64,000 bases of DNA from Streptomyces sp. NBC_01275 (GTDB lineage Bacteria; Actinomycetota; Actinomycetes; Streptomycetales; Streptomycetaceae). The stretch is taken from the NCBI RefSeq assembly GCF_026340655.1, contig NZ_JAPEOZ010000001.1, positions 806,001-870,000 of the forward strand. Direction: 5' to 3'. Each line of letters opens with the position of its first letter. Within the stretch, counting starts at the first letter, position 1. The position numbers were made by a program, and so were the translations under genes. Below are positions 58,385-64,000 of the stretch, one piece after another. The notes under the pieces were generated by a model. It was given only the letters and a program-made list of their open reading frames with translations. It was not told the DNA's origin and ran no database searches.

Positions 58385-59311
58385 TCAAGTCATCCGCCGC
58401 GGCCGGCCGGTGCTCTTGTCGCCCGTCCCGGAACCCAGCTCGTCGTGTTCCGTGTCGAGAAGGATCAGCTTGTCGTGGTCGGAGGTACCCGGCTCGGCGA
58501 AGAACACGACGAACCGCTGCTTCTGGCTGTGCTCCAGCGGCATCGACTCGTAGCCGAGGTGGAGGTCGCCGACGTCGGGGTGGTGGAAGGCCTTGGGGTC
58601 CGGGGCGTGCGGTTTGACGTCGAAGCGGTTCCACAGGTCGGCGAAGTCCGGGCTCTTCGCCAGGAGTTCGTCGACCAGGTCGGCCAGGTCCGGGGCGTCG
58701 GGTTCGGTGCCGGCCAGCGCGCGCAGCCTGCCGACGCAGGCACGGGCCTGCTCGTCCCAGTCGTCGAGTACGTCGCGGGCGAGGGGGTGGAGGAAGGCGT
58801 AGCGGGCGAAGTTCCGCCGCGGCGGCGGCCAGTCGGCCAGGCCGGCGAAGAGCCGGAGCGCGCCGGGGTTGAAGGCGAGCAGGTCCAGGGTGCGGCTGAC
58901 GACGTAGGCAGCGTTCGGGCGCACGGACTCGAGGAGCACCATCAGCTGTGGTCTCAGGGTGTGGCCGGGTGCGGGCGGCGCTTCGGGGGCGTAGGCGGCA
59001 CGGGAAGCGAGCTCGCGCAGGTGCCGGTGCTCGGACGCGTCGAGGAGCAGGGCGCGGGCGAGGGCGTCGATGACCGCGGGGCCGGGGTGGGTCTCCTTGC
59101 CGCGTTCCAGACGAACGTAGTAGTCGATGCTGATCCCGGCGAGCGTGGCGAGCTCCTCCCGGCGCAGGCCCGGCGTGCGGCGCGGGCCGGGGGCTGTGGC
59201 CAGCCCGGCCTGCTCGGGGGTCACCTGCGCACGGCGGGCGCGCAGATAGGCGCCGAGGTCGCTCGTGGCACCCGTCCTCTGGCCCTTCACCTGCTCCGCT
59301 CCGCGCTCCAT
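58385..59311 (-). CDS. XRE-family regulator with MmyB-like domain (tandem copy A)
   Basis: The 308-residue protein has the helix-turn-helix LRREELATLAGISIDYYVRL and MmyB segments YVVSRTLDLLAFNPGALRLF, NRFDVKPHAPDPKAFHHPDV and HLGYESMPLEHSQKQRFVVF. It belongs to a second subgroup distinct from those at 25206, 26407 and 33155. Its neighbour at 59393 is a tandem duplicate 81 bases upstream in the same direction. ATG 59311 or an internal in-frame start is possible. Confidence 0.9.
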   Translation of the reverse strand: MERGAEQVKGQRTGATSDLGAYLRARRAQVTPEQAGLATAPGPRRTPGLRREELATLAGISIDYYVRLERGKETHPGPAVIDALARALLLDASEHRHLRELASRAAYAPEAPPAPGHTLRPQLMVLLESVRPNAAYVVSRTLDLLAFNPGALRLFAGLADWPPPRRNFARYAFLHPLARDVLDDWDEQARACVGRLRALAGTEPDAPDLADLVDELLAKSPDFADLWNRFDVKPHAPDPKAFHHPDVGDLHLGYESMPLEHSQKQRFVVFFAEPGTSDHDKLILLDTEHDELGSGTGDKSTGRPRRMT

Positions 59312-59392
59312 GTGTATATTTTGCCCGTCTTTTTGGTGTTACATATCGGTGGGTGTGGGTTTTGGCGTGGACTGCGGGGCCCCGGTTGTGGA

Positions 59393-60346
59393 TCAGGGCG
59401 CTGCGTGCGGCTGGGGCACGTCGTTCACGGCCGGCCGCCTTCCAGGGCCGGGGCCGGGATCGGTCGTGTCCAGCAGGAGCAGGGCGTCGTGATCGGGGGT
59501 GCCGGGTTCGGCGGCGTAGGCGACGAGGCGCTGGCCCGGGGTGCCGTCCAGCTCCATGGACTGGGCGGCCAGGGTGACCGCGCCGACCTGTGGATGGTGG
59601 AACGTCTTGTGGGTGGCCTTGCGGCCGGTGACGTCGTAACGCTCCCACAGCTTGGCGAAGTCAGGGCTCTTGAGCACGAGTTCGCCGACGAGTCTGGTCA
59701 GGTCGGGGGCGTCGGGGGCGGTGCCGGCCAGGGCGCGCAGCCGGGCGATGCAGGCGCGTATCTGGATGTCCCAGTCGGGGAACAGCTCGCGGGCCGCAGG
59801 GTGCAGGAAGAAGTAGCGGGCGAGATTGCGCTGAGTGACGGGCCAGTCGTCCAGGCCCGCGTACAGGGCGAGGCCGCCGGGGTTGAAGGCGAGCAGGTCC
59901 ATGCTGCGGCTGACGATGTACGCCGGGTTCGGACGCATCGCCTCGAGCAGCAGCTTCAGGTGCGGGCGCACGGTCCGGCTCGGGACGGGCGGCGGCTCGG
60001 GGGCGATGGGGGTCCCCCCGCTCGAGCGAAGCCGAGAGTGGGGGAGTGCGGCACGGACGGCCAGCTCGCGCAGGTGCTGGTGCTCGGCGTCGTCCAGCTG
60101 CAGGGCACGGGCGAGGGCGTCGACGACGGAGGGACTGGGCCGGGTCTCCTTGCCGCGTTCCAGGCGTACGTAGTAGTCGATGCTGATCCCGGTGAGGGTG
60201 GCCAGCTCCTCGCGGCGCAGACCGGGCGTGCGGCGCAGGCCGGCGCCGACCGTGAGGCCGACCTGTTCGGGTGCGGTCTGGGTGCGGCGGGCACGCAGGA
60301 ACCGGCCCAGCTCGGCGCCGCCGTCGCTGCTCTGCTCAGATGCCAT
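59393..60346 (-). CDS. XRE-family regulator with MmyB-like domain (tandem copy B, repeat insertion)
   Basis: The 317-residue tandem partner of copy A has near-identical N-terminal wording (RRTPGLRREELATLTGISID). Its MmyB domain contains YIVSRSMDLLAFNPGGLALY. It holds a 13-residue insertion (PHSRLRSSGGTPI region) between the two domains that is absent from copy A. It corresponds exactly to a 39-base palindromic repeat at 60008-60046. ATG 60346 aligns with the family start. It is divergent from the aldo/keto reductase at 60580 and probably regulates it. Confidence 0.9.
   Translation of the reverse strand: MASEQSSDGGAELGRFLRARRTQTAPEQVGLTVGAGLRRTPGLRREELATLTGISIDYYVRLERGKETRPSPSVVDALARALQLDDAEHQHLRELAVRAALPHSRLRSSGGTPIAPEPPPVPSRTVRPHLKLLLEAMRPNPAYIVSRSMDLLAFNPGGLALYAGLDDWPVTQRNLARYFFLHPAARELFPDWDIQIRACIARLRALAGTAPDAPDLTRLVGELVLKSPDFAKLWERYDVTGRKATHKTFHHPQVGAVTLAAQSMELDGTPGQRLVAYAAEPGTPDHDALLLLDTTDPGPGPGRRPAVNDVPQPHAAP
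60008..60046 (+). repeat. 39-base palindromic repeat inserted in frame in the XRE gene
   Basis: The element runs from GGGGGTCCCCCCGCTCGAGC to GAGAGTGGGGGAG and contains inverted CCCCC/GGGGG and CTCGAG symmetry. It resembles a dispersed palindromic repeat that I recall from intergenic regions of Streptomyces genomes. Here it lies inside a coding region and adds 13 codons without breaking the frame. Confidence 0.7.
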
Positions 60347-60391
60347 GCCCTTCAGTGTCACACCGCTCTGACCTGCATGGCAGGGATGTGA

Positions 60392-60438
60392 GGGGCCCTG
60401 TCACTCCCCCGCTCGCCACCCCCTGGCACGGCTCGGCC
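60392..60438 (+). promoter_or_regulatory. 47-base conserved promoter element, copy 1
   Basis: Starting GGGGCCCTGTCACT and ending CTCGGCC, it matches the segment at 63691-63737 at 39 of 47 positions with no gaps. It lies in the divergent gap between the XRE gene and the aldo/keto reductase gene. AGTGACAGGGCCCC reads on the other strand as a candidate binding site. Confidence 0.6.
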
Positions 60439-60579
60439 TGCCACCGGTGGCGAAAGAGCGCGAAGGTGAATCCTGGCGGGCTTCGCACCGTCCACGTACG
60501 GGCCTCCCACCCGTGTTCGAGCGTCGGCCGGCATCCGGCCCGTGCTCCACACCCGCATCCCGCTTGAAAGGCAACCCTC

Positions 60580-61431
60580 ATGCAGAGCGTCACCCTGAAC
60601 AACGGCGTCGAGATGCCGATCCTCGGTTTCGGCGTCTACCAGATCCCGCCGGAGCAGACCGAGCAGGCCGTCACCGAGGCCCTCGCGGCCGGCTACCGGC
60701 TGCTCGACACCGCCGCCGCGTACGGCAACGAGGAGGCCGTCGGCCGTGCGATCAAGAACAGCGGCGTCCCGCGCGAGGAGCTGTTCGTCACCACCAAGCT
60801 GTGGGTCCAGGACGCGCCCGCCGAGGAGAACACCAAGCGCGCCTTCGAGACGTCGCTGAACAAGCTCGGCCTGGACCACGTCGACCTGTACCTGATGCAC
60901 CAGCCCTACGGTGACGTGTACGGCCAGTGGCGCGCCATGGAGGAACTGAACCGCGAGGGCCGCGCCAAGGCGATCGGCGTCGCCAACTTCTACCCCGACC
61001 GCCTCCTCGACCTCGTCATCAACAACGAGGTCACGCCCGCGGTCGACCAGATCGAGACCCACCCGTTCTTCCAGCGCACCGCCGACCAGGAGCTCATGCG
61101 CGAGCACGGCGTCCAGATCCAGTCCTGGGGCGGGTTCGCCGAAGGAAAGAACGACCTCTTCACCAACCCGGTCCTGAGCGAGATCGGCGCGCAGCACGAC
61201 AAGTCCGTGGCCCAGGTGGTGCTCCGCTGGCTGACCCAGCGCGGCGTCGTCGCGATCCCCAAGTCGGTGCGCCCCGAGCGCATGGCGGAGAACTTCGACG
61301 TCTTCGACTTCCAGCTCACCGACGACCAGATGGCGGCCGTCGCCACCCTGGACACCGGGGCGACGCTGTTCTTCGACCACCGCGACCCGGCGATGGTCCA
61401 GTGGCTCAGCTCGCGGCGCGCGGACGGCTGA
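60580..61431 (+). CDS. Aldo/keto reductase (2,5-diketo-D-gluconate reductase-like)
   Basis: The 283-residue NADPH reductase has the complete catalytic set: Asp and Tyr in [20 protein letters not shown], Lys in [11 protein letters not shown] and His in [25 protein letters not shown] and [20 protein letters not shown] are cofactor-binding signatures. AAAGGCAA lies before ATG 60580. It is divergent from the XRE gene and followed by a flavodoxin remnant. Confidence 0.93.
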   Translation: MQSVTLNNGVEMPILGFGVYQIPPEQTEQAVTEALAAGYRLLDTAAAYGNEEAVGRAIKNSGVPREELFVTTKLWVQDAPAEENTKRAFETSLNKLGLDHVDLYLMHQPYGDVYGQWRAMEELNREGRAKAIGVANFYPDRLLDLVINNEVTPAVDQIETHPFFQRTADQELMREHGVQIQSWGGFAEGKNDLFTNPVLSEIGAQHDKSVAQVVLRWLTQRGVVAIPKSVRPERMAENFDVFDFQLTDDQMAAVATLDTGATLFFDHRDPAMVQWLSSRRADG

Positions 61432-61562
61432 GCCCGAACGCACACGTGCCCGGCCGGTGTGGGGCCCTGCCGCCCATGGCATCCCCTCACACCGGCCCCC
61501 GTCGTCCGGCGTGCCGGACGAGCGAGCCGACCGCCCCATCCCTTACCAGCAGAGGCTTTCCA

Positions 61563-61812
61563 TGACCGAGCAACTAGGTCTCGCCGACATCCGCCCGGCC
61601 GGCGCACCGAAGCCCTCGACTTCCGCGGCAGGACCGTCGTCCCGTTCACCACCCACGCCATGAGCGGCCTGGGCACCACCGCACGCGACTACGCAGCCTC
61701 CTGTCCCGGAGCGACGATCGCCGAGGGCCTCGCGGTACGCGGCGAGGAAGTCCGGGACGCCGGTGCCGCCGTCGGCACCTGGCTGAGGCGCATCGGACTG
61801 CCCGCCTCGTGA
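61563..61812 (+). pseudogene. Flavodoxin-family remnant
   Basis: ATG 61563 starts a short frame (TEQLGLADIRPAGAPKPS). A second frame from about 61612 carries ALDFRGRTVVPFTTHAMSGL, ARDYAASCPGATIAEGLAVR and VRDAGAAVGTWLRRIGLPAS. This is the C-terminal third of a flavodoxin-like FMN protein. The FMN-binding P-loop and central region are deleted. It lies between two oxidoreductase genes and was likely a partner electron carrier. Confidence 0.75.
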
Positions 61813-61865
61813 CCAGGCACAGGGCCTTTTGCTCGGCGCCGTCGGCAGCGTTCCCGGCCGGGCGG

Positions 61866-62675
61866 TCAGACGTGACGGACGGCTTCGAGGTCCTGCCGTA
61901 CGGGTGCGGGTTCGGCGTCGAACGGCATGTTGGCGCTGTCCAGGGCGGCGTCGAGTGAGCCGGGCGCATCGGCGGTGAGGCCGGCGAACAGCGGGTCGAG
62001 GTCGGAGGGGGCAGGCCCGTGCTCGGCGACGAGTTCGAGGGTCTTGTGGTCGGCTTCGGGCGAGGTGAGCGCGGAGACGAGGACCTGGGCGATCTGCCGG
62101 CGGGAGATGACTCCGTCGCTGGGGTCGCCGGCGTGCCGGGCGTCACCCTGCAGCATCGTCAGGGCGAGCTGGCCGGGAGCGTGGTAATCGAACCAGCCCG
62201 GGCGGACGATCGTGTACGGGCGCCCGCCGGCGCGCACGAGGCGTTCACCGCGGCGCTTCCACGCGTGGGCGTCGGTGATCATGTCGTCGCGGACCGTGCC
62301 GTCGGCGTTCCTGGGGCGGCCCGTGACGCCGATCGCGGTCATCAGTGAGATCCGCGCCGGCTGGTCGCCCAGCGCCGTCAGGGTGTTGCGGACGGCCCCG
62401 TAGTCGATGAGTTCCGCCTGGCCGGGCCGGCCGTGGGAGCCGTGGGTGAAGACCACGGCGTCGACGCCGTCGACGGCCTCCTTGAGCGTGTCGGCATCGG
62501 TGAGGTCCCCGGTGACGAGCCGAGCGGCCTGAGGCAGCACGGTCCGGGCGCGCCCGGGATCGCGGACGAGGGCTTTCACCTGGTGGCCCTGCCGGAGGGC
62601 TTCGGCGACGACGAGGGTTCCGATGCTGCCGGTGGCACCGACGACCAGAACGGTCAGAGGGGCGGTGTTGGTCAT
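61866..62675 (-). CDS. Atypical SDR / NAD(P)H-binding protein
   Basis: The 269-residue Rossmann-fold protein begins TVLVVGATGSIGTLVVAEAL, with GATGxxG binding of NAD(P). RLVTGDLTDADTLKEAVDGV and a central SLMTAIGVTGRP match the NmrA/YwnB-type atypical SDRs. The classical YxxxK is not evident (AHAWKRRGERLV occupies the place). It is followed on the same strand direction upstream by the aldo/keto reductase at 62764, 88 bases away, and probably shares its message. Confidence 0.87.
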   Translation of the reverse strand: MTNTAPLTVLVVGATGSIGTLVVAEALRQGHQVKALVRDPGRARTVLPQAARLVTGDLTDADTLKEAVDGVDAVVFTHGSHGRPGQAELIDYGAVRNTLTALGDQPARISLMTAIGVTGRPRNADGTVRDDMITDAHAWKRRGERLVRAGGRPYTIVRPGWFDYHAPGQLALTMLQGDARHAGDPSDGVISRRQIAQVLVSALTSPEADHKTLELVAEHGPAPSDLDPLFAGLTADAPGSLDAALDSANMPFDAEPAPVRQDLEAVRHV

Positions 62676-62763
62676 GGCGGAGGCTCTTCCGTGAGGGCAG
62701 GGGTCAGCGGTACGTCGATGTGCTGAGGGGAGGCGTCGGCGAACCGCACCGCCGCCGGCGACT

Positions 62764-63645
62764 TCACGCCTCGGGGATCTCGCGCCCGTACGCCTCCAGG
62801 GTGATGCTCTCCGGCTCGGGTCCGCCGCGTACGCCGGTGTCGAGCGCGTCGATCGCGACGAGCTGCTCGGTGGTCAGCTCGAAGTCGAAGACGTCGAAGT
62901 TCTCGGCGATGCGGGCGGGCTTGATCGACTTCGGGATCGCGGAGCGGCCCTCCTGCAGATGCCAGCGCAGCATCACCTGCGCGGCCGACTTGCCGTGCTG
63001 CCCGGCGATCTCCAGCAGGACCGGGTCGTCGAAGGTCCGCTTCTCGCCGCCGCGGTAGGAGGTGATGCCGCCGATGGGCGACCACGCCTGGGTCAGGATG
63101 CCGTGCTGGACGTGCAGGCGCTGCAGCGCGGTCTGCTGGAAGTAGGGATGGACCTCGATCTGGTTGACCACGGGCACGGCGGACGTCTCGGCCAGCAGCC
63201 GCTCCAGGTGCTCGGGCATGAAGTTGCTGACGCCGATGGCCCGTACCCGGCCGTCGGCGAGCAGCTTCTCCAGCGCCCGGTAGGCGTCGAGGGTGCGGTC
63301 GAAGGCGGAGGGCAGGGGCTGGTGGAGCAGCAGCAGGTCGAGCTGGTCGACGCCGAGTTTGCCCGCGCTCTTGTCGAAGGCGTGCAGCGCGCTGTCGTAG
63401 CCGTAGTCGCTGATCCAGAGCTTCGTCTCGATGAACACCTCGTCGCGGGCCAGGCCCGAGCGGCGGATGCCGTCGCCGACCTCCCGCTCGTTGCCGTAGG
63501 CGGCGGCCGTGTCGATGTGGCGGTAGCCGACGCGCAGGGCTTCCTCGACCGAGGCGGTCGTGACGTCGGGCGGTGTCTGGAAGACGCCGAGCCCGATGGC
63601 CGGAAGCTCCACACCGTTGCTCAGAGTGATCGTGAGGGGAGACAT
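62764..63645 (-). CDS. Aldo/keto reductase
   Basis: The 293-residue enzyme has Asp and Tyr in [20 protein letters not shown], Lys in FIETKLWISDYG and His in LLLLHQPLPSAFD. AIGVSNFMPEHL, QAWSPIGGI and [20 protein letters not shown] are typical of NADPH-binding AKRs. ATG 63645 fits the family start better than the upstream in-frame ATG 63681. It is the first gene of the minus-strand unit with the atypical SDR. The gap upstream carries the second copy of the 47-base element. Confidence 0.92.
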   Translation of the reverse strand: MSPLTITLSNGVELPAIGLGVFQTPPDVTTASVEEALRVGYRHIDTAAAYGNEREVGDGIRRSGLARDEVFIETKLWISDYGYDSALHAFDKSAGKLGVDQLDLLLLHQPLPSAFDRTLDAYRALEKLLADGRVRAIGVSNFMPEHLERLLAETSAVPVVNQIEVHPYFQQTALQRLHVQHGILTQAWSPIGGITSYRGGEKRTFDDPVLLEIAGQHGKSAAQVMLRWHLQEGRSAIPKSIKPARIAENFDVFDFELTTEQLVAIDALDTGVRGGPEPESITLEAYGREIPEA

Positions 63646-63690
63646 GTTTCGACGATATGCAGGCGTTCGGCGCCCGCGCATCTCCTCTGG

Positions 63691-63737
63691 GGGGCCCTGT
63701 CACTACCCCGTATCCCACACCCCGGCACAGCTCGGCC
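63691..63737 (+). promoter_or_regulatory. 47-base conserved promoter element, copy 2
   Basis: The segment from GGGGCCCTGTCACT to CTCGGCC aligns without gaps to 60392-60438 (39 of 47 identical). It lies in the gap between the aldo/keto reductase (minus) and the broken MFS gene (plus). In both loci the gap is between divergent units. Confidence 0.6.
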
Positions 63738-63846
63738 CGGAACACCCGGGGGTCCGGCCGCACACCGAGAGAGCTCGAAGGATCACCTCCTTCTCCGGTG
63801 TCCCGGCCGTCAGCCGGGGGATCCCGGGGAGACCAGGAGAGTCTCG

Positions 63847-64000
63847 CTGACCAGCACGCAGGCGCCCGCTCCGGGCAGCGCCGCCACCACTTCGGCCGGC
63901 GGCGGCAGGACCACCAGCCTCGGCGGCCTGCGGCCTGGCGCCCACCCTGCCCGTCCTGGTCGCGGCCCGCCTGGTGCAGGGCGCGGGCGCGGCGGTCATG
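63847..64000 (+). pseudogene. MFS transporter fragment, broken, runs off the window
   Basis: A frame from CTG 63847 reads TSTQAPAPGSAATTSAGGGR, a typical cytoplasmic head, and then breaks. A second frame continues with ACGLAPTLPVLVAARLVQGA and GAAVM, part of an early membrane helix and loop in MFS drug exporters. Roughly the first two helices are missing. More of the gene may lie beyond base 64000. Confidence 0.6.

Overview
The window is about 70% GC. Its genes show GTG starts, strong GC bias at third codon positions, Tat-exported carbohydrase genes, many MarR, TetR and XRE-MmyB regulators, and a CebR-type cello-oligosaccharide operator. This points to a Streptomyces-like actinomycete. The lack of housekeeping genes and the many decayed gene remnants suggest an accessory or chromosome-arm region (inference).

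Layout. 0-4.2 kb: a Tat-exported amidohydrolase, a decayed glycosyltransferase and an OmpR-type two-component system. 4.7-7.8 kb: two paralogous MarR regulators around a YhgE/Pip-like membrane protein, then a TetR regulator. 8.0-15.9 kb: an aromatic-catabolism locus. Its minus-strand operon runs from SnoaL, glyoxalase-fold (VOC) and fumarylacetoacetate hydrolase (FAH) remnants to a methyltransferase-like protein, a double cupin, an MDR dehydrogenase and an NmrA-like protein. An FAD hydroxylase lies divergently, followed by a divergent pair of paralogous TetR regulators. 15.9-36.9 kb: small redox islands (aldo/keto reductases, ALDH, SDR, MDR, NTF2-like, DJ-1/PfpI, CMD, DUF2255, an Na+/H+ antiporter, an amidohydrolase) mixed with LuxR-like, MarR, TetR and XRE-MmyB regulators. 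36.9-38.4 kb: an IS graveyard with IS30-like and ISL3-like fragments. 38.4-46.4 kb: a hemicellulose/cellulose locus coding a CE1 esterase, GH27-CBM13, GH43, a GH10-GH62 fusion and GH6. 46.4-48 kb: dense gene debris and a GntR/FadR regulator. 48.2-50.4 kb: GH29 fucosidase. 51-57.4 kb: a frameshifted luciferase-like monooxygenase, a frameshifted GH78 rhamnosidase, a solute-binding-protein remnant and a LacI regulator. 57.8-64 kb: MarR, a tandem XRE-MmyB pair, two aldo/keto reductases, a flavodoxin remnant, an NmrA-like protein and the start of a broken MFS gene.

How the parts work together. The 38-46 kb enzymes cover arabinoxylan backbone (GH10), arabinose and xylose side groups (GH62, GH43), ester and galactose decoration (CE1, GH27) and cellulose (GH6). 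Palindromic operators in the GH27/GH43 and GH10-GH62/GH6 gaps suggest substrate-dependent repression. The GH29 and GH78 genes extend this to fucose and rhamnose. The redox islands repeat one pattern: a regulator beside one or more NAD(P)H oxidoreductases. Three XRE-MmyB/oxidoreductase loci and an NTF2-like gene share a GGGGAAGGATTCTTCCCC-like element. That shared element is the best candidate here for an undescribed regulatory system.

Many gene remnants keep both ends but have lost the middle, which points to active deletion in this region. Three single-base frameshifts in otherwise complete genes (the monooxygenase and GH78) could instead be sequence errors.
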